Shown here piece by piece: positions 9,316 to 24,300 of a DNA stretch of 64,000 nucleotides (positions are counted from its first letter, which is position 1; each line of letters begins with the position of its first letter). The translations under genes were made by a program, and so were the position numbers. The notes under the pieces are model-generated. The model did not search any database, was not told the origin of the DNA, and was given only the letters and a program-made list of their open reading frames with translations. The DNA is from Acidovorax sp. (GTDB taxonomy: Bacteria; Pseudomonadota; Gammaproteobacteria; Burkholderiales; Burkholderiaceae_C), in assembly GCA_030692685.1 (NCBI GenBank), contig JAUXZO010000083.1, positions 1 to 64,000 of the forward strand. Direction: 5' to 3'.

Positions 9316-12300
9316 TTCTTTTGTTTTGTTCGGGGAGAGCGGGATGCCAGGAACACCATGGCAAGGCTCATCAGGGTCAAGAGGGCCGCGTTCATGCTCA
9401 GCGGCACCGGAACAGGCTGTTGCGACACAGCCGCCGCTGTGGTCGTAAAAACAAGCACCTGCCGGGTTTCATTGCCAGCGCGGTCACGGGCCACGATCTG
9501 CAACTCATGCCGCCCCGGCGCCACGACGCGCTGGCCAGAGGAGAACGGCAGACCGTCGAGCGTGCTCGTCACAGTGTCTAAATGGACATCGGTAGCGCGG
9601 AACGTGACCATCTGGCCTGCGGGATAGGTTGCCCCGTCCGAGACGCTCCTCTGGTCGATCACCGGCGGCGTGTTGTCCACGGTAATGGTACGTACCGTGT
9701 CAGCGTGCGGCACCCCCTGAGTATCGACGGCACGGACGCGGAGCGTGAGCGGCCCATCCGCTTGTTGCGGCACCAACGCCTCATGCATCCCGCTGCCTTT
9801 TGCTTGCATGCCCGCATAGCTCGCACTGGCTCCAGTGGCAAACTCAAGTCGGCTGACACCTGCCATCGGCTGAACGGATGCCGCCAGCAATGATCCCGAC
9901 TTCACCACAGCGTTGGCGGTCGGCGAGACGATGGTAACAACCGGTGCCTGCACGGATCCACTGGTGATCCTGAACTGAATTGACACGATGGTTTCGTTGC
10001 CTGCAATGTCTCTTGCTGCCACGACCAGTGTGTACGAGCCCGCAGTGGACACGGCACTTCCGGAAACGTACGGGCTACCGTTGAGCATGGCGGACATCGT
10101 GCCCAAATGCGTATCGCTGACGGTGACCGACACATTGGCCGATCCCGGGTACTGACCGCCGTCAGCAACGCCGCTGACCAGAACCACGGGCGCCGTGTTA
10201 TCCACCACAAAGCGACGCTCTTGGACACCAGACGTATTGCCTGCGTGATCGGTGGCGCGCACAAATGCCGAATACGCTCCATCAGGCAGGCTGCCGACAT
10301 CGGCGGTGTGCTTGCCGGTGGTGGTGGAAAGGCTCATCCCTGCCCAGGCAGATTGGGCATCGAGCCGGTGTTCCACGCCCGCAACGCCGGAACCTGCATC
10401 TGTCGCGGAAACTGTCAGGGCTGCTCCAGCGCGAATATGCGCGCCGTCTCCCGGGTGTTCAATGAAGAGGACTGGTGGTGTTGTGTCCGCGGCGGGCACC
10501 CGAACGGAGAACTGCAACGACGCGGTGGCGTCGTTGCCTGCTCTATCTATCGCGCTGACGGACAGAAGGTAGTCCCCGTTTTCCGAAACAGGCGTTCCGC
10601 TCACGTAGGCGACGCCGTTCAGCGTGATGGCGCTGGCCTGCAATGCAGCGTCGGTAACACTGACAACCGGCGTCACGCTAGTGCTGTACTGACCCGCAGC
10701 AACACCGGAGACGGTGATCACGGGCGGCGTATTGTCTACCGTGAAACGGCGTAAGGGGGAGGACGACTCATTGCCGTGCACGTCGCGGGCGCGCACTGTG
10801 AGGCTGTGCGCACCGTCCGCCAGAGCGTCAAGGGAAGCAGAGTACAAGTCCGGGGTTCCTTGGGCCCCGTCAATGGCCATGGGCGCGAACCCACCGCCAT
10901 CAAGACTGAACTCGGCCGCTGCGACCAGGGACTCCGCGTCCACGACGGTTGCGGTCAAGCCTGTCGTCCCGCGCCGGATATAGGAATCCGTCTGCGGGGT
11001 CTTGATATCGATCACTGGCGGTGTGGTGTCCGCCGAGCCCGTAGAAATCGTGAACCGAATAGTACGGCTGGCCGCATTGCCCGCCCGATCGATAGCATCT
11101 ACCTGCAGTACGTGTGCGCCAGGCTGGGAAATGGTTGTCCCAGATGCGAAGTCCGCTCCGTTCAGCTGTGCATGTGAGACCCAAAGATTGAGGTCAGTGA
11201 CTTCGATCAACGGAGTGACAGGGCCGGTGTACGCGGTCTCGGAAACGCCAGATATGGCGATCACAGGCGCCACGCTGTCTATAACAAAGCTGGTTTGCAC
11301 AGGCGCTGACAGGTTGCCCGAGTTGTCGGTGGCACGGGCTTGGACCTGATGCACCCCATCGGGAAGTGCGGGCAAGACTCCCGAGTAGGTCGAGCTCACA
11401 GGGTCGGACAGCATCATGCCCGTCCAAGCGCCGACATTGGTCTTGAATTCGACCGACCGCACGCCCGAGAGCAAGTCGGAGGCTGCAACCTGCACCGACT
11501 GGGCAGCGCGCAGGTGCGCTCCATCCACGGGCTGCTTGATGTTCACGGTGGGCGGATCCAGTTCGAACAGAGAGAACTCTCTTTGCCTCAGCAAGTTCGG
11601 ACTCGGCCCATTCTTGACCGCCGCACGCTGCACGGCGAGGGATGTGCGCAGCTGGATCCACAGGGTGCCGACCGGCATACCGAGTGCAGAGAAACTAAAG
11701 CTTGAGCGAGTTTCACTGCCGCTGGACAAGGAAGTAACGTCATTGATAGCGCGAGCCAACACCGCATTCGTGCGGGGATCGAGGATGGCCACTTCATACT
11801 GGAAGGCGCCAAGGTCGGCCCCGCCAGTGTTGCGGAGAATAGCCGTGCCGGCAATGACACCCGTGTGAACAGCGCTGGCACGCTCCAACACGATGTCGCC
11901 ATCAAGCGAAGCAGTGGGCACGGTCGGCGCCACCACCACAAAGGAAGCCGTGGCGGTGGCCACTTCTTCAGCCTTCACCGATACCCTGAGCTCAACGGTA
12001 TAGACCCCTTGGGCCAAACCAGCCGTACTCAATTGCTTGACCAGTTGCGTCGCTGTAACCAGGCCTACGCTGTCCGAGGTGTCCAGCACAACAGTTCCGG
12101 CCGCATTGAACACCCTCAGGGAAACGTCTGCGGAACTGATCGTGGGCGACGTTCCTGCGGGATCGACCTGCGCAACGATTCGCGCCGTCGTGCCAAGCGG
12201 ATACGAAGAGCTGTCACTGTTGACCTTGGCGCTGACATGGACGTGCGGCCTCACCAGGAATGTGGCAGTGGATTGGGCGAGTACGCTGCCCCCGCTCACC

Positions 12301-15300
12301 CACACCGCGCGCACCTTGTAAGGACCGTCGTATATGGAGGGAACCTGCCACGTGAATTCCACCGTCCGGCTCTGACCGTAGGACAGTAGCGGCTGGGGCA
12401 ATGTGGGCAGCGTCGCCACGGATTGGCCTTGCTCGTCTTCGATTGCAAGCTGAAGCTGGCCCGAGATGTCTGCCTGTCCGTTGAAGATCGTGACACCGCC
12501 GCTCAGCGTGGTACCAACCTTGTAAGCGGAGTTGTCTAAGTTGACAGCCACTGACCGCGCCGAGGTAGGTGAGACCACGCGCACAGGTACCACGACGCGG
12601 TTGTTGTCTTCGGAACTTTCTTCGACTTCCTCAGCTGCATCGACTGCCACGCTCAACTGCCACTCGCCTGCGGCGTCGAATACCGTGTCGACCCGGAAAA
12701 CCTGGCTGGCCCCTGCTGCAATTGCAGTGGTACGAGCATTGAGCAGATCAACCCGTGTGCCAGTCGGGGATGTCGCCAATACCCGCACGCCCGCATCTGC
12801 TGCCGCCGCCTGTCCGAGGTTGTTCACAACCAACGTAATGCGCGCCGACGCGCCCTGCTGTGGCACGAGGGGGAATGTCATGACATCGCTGGTCTGCACG
12901 GACAGGTCTGGCAAAGCGCTGGATTGGGTGACGTAAGTCACGCTGATCGCGCTCGCCTGCCCCACTTTTCCAGACACCCCGGTAGCCTTTGCACTCAACG
13001 AGTTTTGCCCCGGCTTCAGCGCGATGGGAGGAAACACCGCCGTACCCGGTAGCAGGTTCGCCCAAAGACCCACGGCGTCCTCGGCAAAGAGTACCCCGGA
13101 GCGGGCCCATTTAAGCAAACGCACATCGGGCTGGATCTCACCGACGAACGACGACGCACTAACTTGATCGGCATTGAACGCATGTAAACGGTTGCCGCTG
13201 AGGAAGGCGGGCGCGCCAGATGGAGAAACCGCAAAATGGTCCACGCCCCCAGGGTGGTCTGTCACCGCCTGGGGAGAACTTTCACTGACAGGAAGCCGGT
13301 ACAACTGTTTCAGCGGATCACCGGCTTCTTTGCCCAGGAAGTACACCGAGCGCCCGTCACCGGCCCAAGCCAAGGGCTCTTCCACGTCAGGCTGCGGGCC
13401 AGTTGCGCGCTGCGTGTTTCCATCGGCGAGCGACAGCACCGACAGATGGCTGCCATCCAGGTATGCCAGGTGCTCGCCATCAGGAGAGATGGAAAGCCGG
13501 GATGGCCACTCGACCGCTGATCCGATGACCCGGCTAACACCTGTCTCTACTTCGACCTCCACTATGTCGGTGCCGTTCACTGTGGCGATCCAGCGCTTTC
13601 CGTCAGGGTGCCATGCCAGTTGGTCGACCGGCGCAGCAAAAGCACTCGTTTCAGCTATTCCACTTGCGGCCCGAACGACCGTGGTACGGGTGTAGCCACT
13701 GGGCACTGCAACTTGCGAACCGTCGGGTGACCATGTCGGGATACCTGACCACGAATCGAGCGGTACGGAGTGCACCAGCGTCGAGTTGGTGCTGCCGTCC
13801 AAGGTAGGGATGACTCGCCAGATGGAAAGCTTACCGTTGTGAACGTTCGCAACCAGATCGGCGACTGGCGCAGGCTCCCACGTCCCCGAACCGGCATACA
13901 CGGAGGTTGAGTGCAGGTTCGCGAGAGCAATCACAGATCCGAGTGAAACACCGTCGCGGCTGAGTTCAACGCGCGCAGCGGGTTCGGAGAACATGCGCAC
14001 GGGCGTGCTTCCGATGAACGTTGAGATCGGCTTGTCACTACTGGTGGGGTAGAAAATGGCTGGAGCAGATTGGTCGGAAGCTACCCCGTTTGCCTCGTTC
14101 GACGGTTCGCTTTCGACGCCGTTCACATCGCGGGCGCGCACCACGTAGTAGTGACGCACTCCGTTCGCGACGGGGACATCGGAATACACCAGGGTGTCGG
14201 AGCTGGTAGTGCCCAGAAGAACATAGGGCCCACCAGCAGTCGTACTACGGTAGGCCGCATACGCTGACACCGGTGTGCCAAACGTTGGCGCCATCCAGGA
14301 GAGGCGCAGCTCTCCGCCAGTGCGTGGGGCCTCGACAGACAGCAGCCTCGGCGTGCCGGGGGTGGCACTCGCGATGTTGGCGATTGCCTCATTGGATAGC
14401 CCACCGACATTGCCGACCTGATCGATCGGCCTTACGGTGTAGCTATACACGCCGTTGGCGAGGGGGCCGTCCACGTGCTGTCGCGGGGCGCTTCCAGGAA
14501 CGCTGGCGACAACCGTGCCGTTGCGCAAGACCTCGTATCGAGCAAGATCGGTTGCCACGCTCTCTGTCCAACTCACTGTGACCATCGCGCCGGAAACTGC
14601 CGCGCTGACCACTACCGGCGGCGGAGGCGTGACATCGCCCACCGGCGTTGGAGCTGCGTCGGTGGGATTACCCAAGAGACCCAACGTACTAAGAGATCGT
14701 ACGGAAACGGTATGCCTGCCATCGGGGACCACTAAATTTGCAGCAGTTCCAGCTACGACTTCGAGTGACTTGGCGCGGACATCGCCTATGCCGGCCGCCG
14801 CATTTCCGTTGAAGCCGGGCGGCAGAGTAATGCGGATGCGATCCGTGTAATACGGCGGACTCAGTGGAAGCTGAAGCTTTAGCTCAGTGTTTTGCGATGC
14901 TTCCTTCAGCGGGACCCAGACGTAACCATCCCAAGCCTCCACAGCATAGTCGCTGGGGGGAGGTGTGTACTGGCTCCAGGCAATCGAGAGCTCCGTCACC
15001 AGCTCTTTACGGGCCGTCGCCAACTCGATGGAAGGAGCTGAGTCTGCCCCATCTGGCATCCACGCTGTGTAGTCATAGGGATCAATCGCCCGCTCTGCAC
15101 TAGCGTACGAACCGGCGACCGAGGTGGCTGTTGCGGTGACAAAGTTCAACGGCCTTGGATCGTCTTTGCCGTCAACGCGGACGACGTAGCCAGCCACATC
15201 CGCGCTCGTGCTGGCGGACCATGTGGCGTGATAGGTGTTCCCGGAGACCGTCACTTGAACAGCGCCTGGGGCGGCGGGGAGATCGCCGCGGGCGACCCGT

Positions 15301-18300
15301 ACGCGCCCTGCTCGGCTACGGTTACCGGCAGGATCTGTCTGACGCGCCGAGATGGTGTTGGCGCCCATCGCCAGTGGGACAGTATCCGAAGCAAAGTCGC
15401 CCTTGTTGTCAGGAGCCAACGTCAGGCTCTGTTCAACACCAGCGTCTGAGGTGCTCGCAACGCCCACTTCAATGGTCGCGTTCGGAGTGGAACCTTTGAG
15501 CGGCGACGTCGCTTGGGCGAGCGGGGTATAGGGCTGCTTCAAGCGGGTGGTATACACAACGGCAGCCGCCTCCGGCGCGGGATCAGACTCGTTGTCGTCT
15601 GCATTCACAGCCAGGACCTGGTACGTGTAGCGACCATCGGAAAGCCCTGCGTCGACGTACGCAGTCCCTGCCACTGTGGCAGAAGTCACCCGCACGCTCT
15701 CGCCCGACGCATCGGTACGCTGGACGTGGTAGCCACGAACGTTGCTGCTCGCGCTCGCAGTCCAGCTGAGGGAGACAACAGCGCCATCTACCAGCGCTGT
15801 AAGGTCCGACGGAGGTAATGGCCTCTGTAAATTCTTGCGCACCACCGTGATGATGACCGGCGCTGGATCAGTATTGCCGGTGAAATCTGTAGCAACGGCG
15901 CGCAACTGATAGCTTCCGTCGGCCAAGCCTTGGGTGTTCCAGTTGACACTGTAGGGAGCTTTAGTACTCGCTCCAGAAATGGTGTTCCACGCAGAAGCAT
16001 CAGCGTGCTTGTATTCAAATCGAACCGATGCGACGTCCAGGTCTTTGCTTTCCGCACGGACATATGTCACGCCGTCCACCTGAGCGCCATTGAGAGGCTG
16101 CACGATCACAGCCTGGGGCGCGCGCGTTTCCACCAGGACACTGGCGGGGGCAGAGCTTTCGCTTGTATTGCCGGCCTTGTCCATGGCAACCAGCGTGTAC
16201 ACAAACGTGCCGTCCGGCAGCGACTTGTCGAGGTAGCTCGTGCCAGTGAGCAAGTAGGGAACAAGCGAGTTATCGCTCGGATCCTTCTGATTCACCAACT
16301 GGTTGTCACGGTACAGCAGATAGCCTGCGAGATCCGGCTCAGTATTGGGGGACCAGCTCAATTGGACATCATTCGGTCCGGACAGCTGAGCCTTGAGGCC
16401 CTGGGGTTTGGCGGGAGCCACGTTGTCGATGCTGACCGTAACCAGGGTTTCGGACACGCCGCCCTGGACATCATCCGCCGTAAGACGGATCTTGTAGACA
16501 GCGTCCTCGGGCAATCCCGCGGTGGACCACGTGGCAAGGACATCGCCTCGCACTTGCACTGCGGAGGTGCGTATCACCGTCCACTTCGTGGGCTCCGCTT
16601 CAGCGCTGACCGCGACCTGGTAGGAGCGGAAGTTGGTGACGGCGTAGGCGCTGCCATCAATCGAAACCAGCCCGCTAACGGACGTGTTGGCGGCAGGTCT
16701 GGTGATCTGCACGAACGGTCCTGTGGCCTTGATGTCGAACCTGACCGCGTTCGATGGCACGCTTTCCACGCCGCTTCGCGAAACGGCAGTCACAGTGTAC
16801 GTATAGGCGCCGTCCAGCAACGCCTTGTCCTGGTACTCGACTGCCGTTAACACAGAGGGATTGATCTTGACTCCGTTGCGATACAGGTGGTAGCCGACAA
16901 TACGGCCAGCTTCATTGGGATGAGTCCAGCTCAACCGCACATCGCTGCGTTGCTCGCGCTGCCCCGAGAGCACGGGTGCATTGGGCGGGGTCGCGTCGAT
17001 CTGCAGCGGGACATCGAAGGTAGAGATGTTGCCGCCCTTGTCCTGCACAGTGAGGCGCAGCGTTGCCGGGCCATCTGGCGGCAAGCCGACAAGCTTCGTC
17101 ATCTCAGCATTTGCGACGTTTGCGGTCCCTCGCGCGATGACCGTCAAGCTGTCGATGCTCTGACCGACACCGCTTCCCAGTTCGAGCTTCCAGACCTCCA
17201 TGTTGGCGTCGCTAGCAGTGCCCACGACTGGAACCATCGTGCCGATAGCGGCGTTGGCGGCGGGGAAACTGATTTCTGCAAGGGGGGGCGTGTTGTCGAC
17301 ATGAATGGCACCGTTTGCAATCCCCACGTTGCCGGCCTTGTCGGTCCCTATCAGTTGGATCGGATAAGCGCCATCGGCGACACCTGCGCCGTCGAAGGTG
17401 AAAGAAAGCGTGGTTGGGTTTCCAACTACGGCGGGCGTGGCGGCAGTGGCTCCGCCAATCTTCAGATCCACGCTAAACAAGTTGCGGTCGTCAACCTGCC
17501 CAGCAATATCCGCGGGCCGTACCCGGCTGACAAAAGTGCCCGGAGTAGGATTGGACAAAGCTACGACGGGAGCCACGGAGTCCAGTTCAAACTCCGAAGA
17601 AACATACTCCAGCGAGTTTTCTGCTTCATCGCGCGCGCTCACCCGGATGCGGTAGCGTGCATCGTCCAGGCCCATGGGCTCCAGCGTACCCAGCGCTTGT
17701 TTGTTCAGCAGTTCCGAGCCTTCTGCCAGCAGTACGCGCCGGTTTCCTGGCAATGGCCCTTCAACGTAGATTTGGTAGTCAGTCAGCGTCAAATCAGCGA
17801 TGGATCCTCGAAGCACAGCGTTGGACGCCAAGTAGGGCTGCAGCGCTGGGTCAAGCGTGAACAGCGGAGGCGTGTTGTCGAGAAGAACCATGAGCTCTTC
17901 TGTCTGCGAGTGCGTCTCGTCAGTCGTTGAAGTCGCCTTGATCTCCACGGTGTACGGCCCATCTGCGAGCCGCGTCATTGCATCGTCCCGGCCATCCCAC
18001 GTCACCTGGCGCAGTCCCGGCACGGCTGGAGACTGCGTCAGCAGGCGACGCACGACAACACTGCCCCGCTTGACCGCCAAGTCTAAAGAGACTGCCTGAA
18101 TCACATCAAAAGCCACGACCAGGCTTTCGCGTCGGCCGTCGCCATTAGGTGAGAAAGGGGTCGGCTGTGCACTGAACGTCTTGATCAGTTCAGTGTGTGG
18201 CTTGAGCCGAAGGTCCCTGGTCAATTCCGAGGCCAGTTCCACCTTGTCGGTGGCGCGCAGCCTGAGGGTGACCACACCTTGCATGAAGGTCGTGTTCAAG

Positions 18301-21300
18301 GTCGCGAGCTTGCGCGCGTCAATGCCCGTCGTGCTCGATGCAAGCAAGGTCCAGCTGTCGGGCTCGCTGTCCAGCCGGTATTCCAGGGTCCACTGCTGGA
18401 GATTCTTGTCCTTGGCGCTGCCCAAAATATCCAGGAACGAGCTCGTTACCTCGCCGGCAAGGGGTCGCTCCAGTGTCAATGTGGGTGGCGTCCGGTCCAC
18501 CTGTACACGCAGGCTGCCACGGACGAGGTCGATCACTCGGCCCAAGATTGGCGCTTTGGTATTGCCGCACCCATCCTCGTAGGTGATGTCGAACGTGTAG
18601 TCTCCATCGGCCACATAGTTGCCGGCGTCATCCTTTCCGTCCCAGGTCAAGTTTGTTAGCGCCGCTGGCACAGAAAGCCTGTTCGCCAAGCGCCTCACAT
18701 AACCTTCTTCCACCGCTTGGGCCCCGCCGACAGTAACAATCCGTCGAACGTTGACCGTGACCGACAAAGGCTCTAGCGGCGTCAGGGTAAGGAAAACACT
18801 GTGCAGGCTGCTACTGGTACCTGGCGAGAACAATCGACGGTCCACAGCCGCAGGGCCCACGTCAACAGTTCCATCCAGATAAAAGCTCACCTGACGGCAG
18901 GCTTTGGCTCCAGACCAGTCGAATGCAGTCACCCGAGCCGCAACCGATCCGGAAAAATTGATGATGGGACCGAGCTCTCCAGCGATCCGTTGGCGGCTCA
19001 TGTAAGGGCGCCCGCCAGACTTCGTTTCTGAATACTCGCTTAGCTCGTATGGAGACGCTGCGGAGCGCTGTTCCTCGGATTCGAGGGGATCCGGGTATTT
19101 CAGACTAGGCAGGTTTCCACGTACCGACTGCCAAGCGGCATCTTCGTCATCGCGGCGAAACTCCAGGAGATAGTCGAAACCGGCCGAGTCATCGATCTCC
19201 GCGACGGGGCGCAGAACGTTCACGAGTTCTCTGTCCAGTCCCATTCCGCGCCTATGCCATTCTGGCGCAGCGCACACGCGTTGCCCTTCTTGGGGATAAG
19301 TGATTCTCAACGTGGCGGGGGTACGGTCTACAGGAACGGAGAAAGTCCCTTTGCGCTGCACTCCATCCCGGTCCGTCGTGATTCCCTCCAGGCTCGCCAT
19401 GCCCTCGGGAAACCCAGAGTGGCTCCAAGTAAACTCGTACGGCTGGTAAGAGGGATTGACTACGTTGAAGACCAGCGTGCGGCCGCCCAGTGGAGTTATT
19501 GCATAGACCTCTAGCGACAGCAACGGCTCGCGGCGAAGACTCACCGGAGTGACATAGCCATGCAGTTGGCCAGGGGCGCCAGCATCACAAGCGCCAAAGT
19601 TCGGACGGACTGCGAACTCCACGCCACCGCAGTTGCTTACAGTGCTACGGGCTGTCAATTCTTGTCCGCTCTCCAGCGTGGCCACTGCGCGCAGCTGGTA
19701 GTTGGCACACGATACGTATCGACCTTCGTAGCGGATTCCAAAAAACGTATCTTTGGGTATGACCGAATTCAGCTCTTGATCGAGAATTTTTCGCTCAATG
19801 GCGAAGTACTGGTCCTGTGTGCTGGAAATAAAAACCTCCAGCTTGCGCGCTACGCTCACTGTTTTCAATCTGACCCTGCCAGAGAGTAAATCGCTAGACA
19901 GCTGTTCTTCAATATCTATAAGGTTGGTATCGAGGACGGTGGCCTGATTGGTCAAATATTCCACGCCACTTCGGCCAACGAGCTTCAGTCGCAGCCGAAC
20001 TCCTTGATCCGCAGGGATGTTGGGATTTGAAAACGCGACCATGCCATAGTTCTGTGGGACAGAAGATCCCTCATCCAGCGAAGATCGTTCGCCTGCCGCG
20101 CCCAGTGGAAAACTAGCTCCCGGGGCGTTGTCGCTGAGAAACGGGACGTGCTCACCTTCAAGCAACGGATAGACCTGCATGTTCGGCTGCTCTAGCCATT
20201 CCCCTTTCTCTGCCAACGCTGTCTCATTGAACTGCACCGAGACCGAAACAATAGGGTCATTGAGCGATTCGGCAAACATGAGCGCGATGCCTGCGGCTGG
20301 CCGCATATCCTGAGGCTGCTTCAATTGCCACTTCCATTTCAAAGGCATTTCCGAGCCAGGATGGGGAGTTAGCTCGTCCCGCTGAAGATCGCGGCTGAGA
20401 ATTTGTGCCATGGACAGGACCTGCACTTTTTCCACAGGTGGGTCGAATTGCGCGACAGTTCTGTTGCCAGCCAAATCGGTTGCAACCAGACGATATCTGT
20501 GACCAACGTACTCAGAGAGCGGCAGATAAACGGCGTCTGTGCCGATCAAGTTGTTGGAGAGTCGTATCGCGCGCTGGTACGGACGCCACTTGTTTGGAGC
20601 CGCGCCCTCACCCACTTCGAGCTGGACTGAATCGAAATTCACATCAGAAACAGACCACCGCAGCTCGGAAACCCTGCAGCTGATGCCTCTACATTCAGCG
20701 AACGGCTCACCGCTGCGCAGGGCGTGGACGGTCGGAGCCGAGTTGTCAACAGTCACGAAGAAATCGAAACCGACGACGTTGATCCGGTATTCGCCATCCA
20801 CGACGACACGACCGTTATCGTCCCGACCATCCCAAACGATCGCAGCATCCACGCCCGCCACCGGATGGTTGCGCGAAATGGTTCGCACCAAGGCGCCTTG
20901 GCGGTTGAAGATGGAGAACTCAAGGTTGACCGACTCCAACACCCGATAGCTGAGTCTCATGTCGTCATTCGCGCCATCACCGTTGGGCGAAAAAAATGCC
21001 GGTTCGCGGACGACGTTGGTGATTGGAGGCCCAGCTTGCCCGATGGTCACCCGGCGCAGCTTCGATTTTCGATTCCCAGCGAGATCTTCGACGTTCAGGC
21101 GAACAATGTAGCGCCCCACGCCCGGGGTGATCCAGTTGGCGAGATCCTTGCCCCATACCGGCGTTGTGCTGGGCGCGATGATTGGATGCCACACGTTCGG
21201 TGTCGCCTCACTGGCGTACTCCAGCCAGTAGCGCGCGAAGTGCTTGTCAGAAATGCCACCGTGGATCCGGACCGACACACCATCGGCACGCCGGGACAGA

Positions 21301-24300
21301 ACCAGATCGGTTTGCATGTTCGCAAGCGTGCGGAATGCGTAGGTCTGCTGCTGCGGTCGGTCAGGATTTGCGTCGCACGCTGGCAAGTTCGTCGGATTCG
21401 ACGTAGAGCGGTACTGCAGAGCGCGTCCGTACTCGATGAATTGGCTAAAGGCGCCATACCCATCCGTTTCGTCTGGCGGCGGAACCTGATCGAACCGAAT
21501 CGTGCGCATCGCATTCGGCGCGCGCAGGTCAATTAGCCGGTATTCCGAACCGGTGGTTGCGAAGTCCCCGTCGGCGTCCGCCTTGGCATTGCGCAGGACT
21601 CCCCGGCGCCCTTCCCCTGACAACACGAACAGGTGGGCAAGCAATTCATACCTGCCGGGCACGATAGCCAAATCCACACCCATCCCAGTCGGGCTGAACT
21701 TGCTGATGTCAAATCTCTCAGAGATGGATTGAATCTGCGTCCTCACCCCCGAAACCGTGTCGATCCGGTAGAGCGAGGAAACACATTGGGAGTACACCCT
21801 ATCCTGAGTTACGCGGCAGCCGGACGATGTCGGAAGGTAGAGCTCTGATGAATCTTCCGACCACGCCTCTCTTCCGTTCTGACCGGTTGTGTTGACTTCG
21901 CCGTAGTGATCCCCGTTGGAGTCCAGTAAAAGTAGTTTGCCTTCCTGACGGACCACCACAAAGACTCCTTTAGGAGACCAGTAATATTCGCCCTGGAAAG
22001 ACAACTCGCGGGTTCTTCCAGTATCCAGATCCAACCACAGCTCTCCGCTCGACGTATTGCCTACAAGACGACGCTTATCTGGCGAAACCTTGATGTTGTA
22101 AATGTTTGCACTAGTCAGTATCCGATGGGCGCCGGTCTCGGTATTGATCGCAAGCAGCCCACCCTCTTCTGGCTGCACGAGTACCTCTTCTCCGTTTTTG
22201 ATGAGATCGATCAGCTGGGTGATGCGCCTCGTGGAAATGACGCGTCGACCTTCGCCTTCGCCGCCTGCAGACAAGAGTTGGCGCTGTGTCCAGTCATACG
22301 CGACAAGCCGGGTACCTGGGGTGTTGGCGACAAAGATGTCCCACGGACGCGGTTGCCCAGTGACGGTGTCCAGCGGCCCACTCAGAACCATCCGCGTACC
22401 GCGACCCCAGTCATCCTGCCTGTAGATTCCGGCAGGAAGGTCCACCGCCGGATCCCTTGCGGATGGCACATTCAGGAAGAAGCCTGCACCGTCGAGAATC
22501 GAGCGCACGTCTGACACCTGCGGGATTCCGCAAGTCAACCCGGCGTTTACTGCTGCCGCGGTACCAATGGCGCCAAGCAGCGAGCTTCGATTGGTATCCA
22601 CCTCCACGGTGGCGCCGCCCAGCACGACCCCGTCGGCGTTGCGCACAACGAGTTCGTATCGTCCGTCTTGCACCAGGCGGCCTTCGCCGTCCAAGCCGTC
22701 CCAACTCCACGCCCCCGACGAGTCTGACGCGCGTGTGCCACTCGCTCGCAGCACACGACCCTGCTCGTCGAGCACCGCGACCGTGACGGGCGCCGCGGCT
22801 ACGAGCCGGTACGTCAGGATAGTGTTGTCCTTGACGCCATCACCATCCGGCGAGATGAATGGCTCGGACACCGAGAAATTACCTTCTTGCGTACCCAGGG
22901 CGACCGTTGCGGCATTGTTGTCACGAACGCGCTCCTTGATCGCAAACTGCGGGTTGACGACCACCGTGATCGTCGTAGTGCCCGCGGCAGCGGGTGCGTC
23001 GAACGAAAACTGAATGGAAGCACTTGCCTTGGCGGCGAGGGTCGGGATTACACCGTCCGACGCCAACTTGATTCCGTCGGTTGGAGAGCCCCTGAATACA
23101 CTCACGACCAATCCGCTCGCACCCTGCTCGCCCAGGTTGGCGACGGTTACCTCCAGTTGAGTGGCTTCTCCAGGCCGCGGCACCCGCGGCGTGAGACTGA
23201 GCGCCCCTTGCGAAATCGCGAAATCAGGCAGTGCGACAACCTTGAGGCTAGTGAAAGCAACGTTGTCCTCCAAAGACCCCTCAGACGCCTGGGTACGTTT
23301 TCTGTCTAACAAAACGAACACCAGCCGTTCACTGGACGTGGGCACCAGCCAGTTGATCGACACAGTCTTGCTGCCGCCAGCTGGCAGGGCCGCAACGTTG
23401 GAAGAGCCAATGATGGTGCCCCCTGCGTTGGGATCGCCGTCGTAGAACTCGACCTCAAAACCCGTGGCATCGACATCGCCCGTGTTGCGAACAAGAGCGC
23501 TGAGCGCTAGGTTCTCACCTTCCAGCGCAGGCGTGGGAGCAAATGCGATATCCCTATAGCTGACTGCCAGGTTCAAGCCAGCAGTCGCAGACACCGTGAA
23601 GGCCAGCGTGGCCGTGTTGTCGGCTATGTCGGTGTCACCGCTGGTCTTCTCGGGATCCATCTCGACGATGAAGCTGTAGCTGCCACCCTGACCTGCCCGC
23701 CAAGGGATGCTCTGCTCAACGGATGCACCTGCTTCGATTTGCACAACGTTCGTCAAGAGCGGCGTCGTCGTGGCGCCTGATCGAATGCTGTAGCGAACGT
23801 TGAACGACGTGGAATCTTGCGTTCCATCATTGCGCAAACCAACGGTGAACACGACGTCGGAACCGGGTTTTGGTGGCTTGGGAACTATGCCAATATCCGT
23901 TGCCGCAACCGCCAGCGAAATACCTCCGGTAGTTTTGACGGTCACCGACGCGCTGTTGTTTGAACGTGATGCCTCGTCGAGAAGTCCATCGGGATCCAGC
24001 TCAACCGTGTAGACCGTGGTCCCTGACTCGGTCAGCGTGGTATTGAACTGGATTCCCGTAGTCGCCCGGGCTGCGACACTGAAGGTGGCTTCCTCCATGC
24101 GCTTTCGGGCGGCTCCCGTTCCCGACCACAAAACGGCCTTGGCATTGCTCACAGCAGCAAGTCCAGCGTTGCTGACGAGCGCCTGGATCTTGATCTCGGC
24201 AGGCAGGCGGGAAACGGTGGAGGGGGTGGCAAGCACGTCTCCATCCGCGAGGAGCAAGTCGGCTCGCGGATTGGCGCCCTCAATCTTGAGGTTCAGCGAT

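Noticed and set aside
15930..17930. Plus-strand frames of about 300-350 codons within the giant gene
   Set aside because: They have no domain or ribosome site, while the minus-strand frame has clear Fn3 and Ig motifs across the whole stretch.
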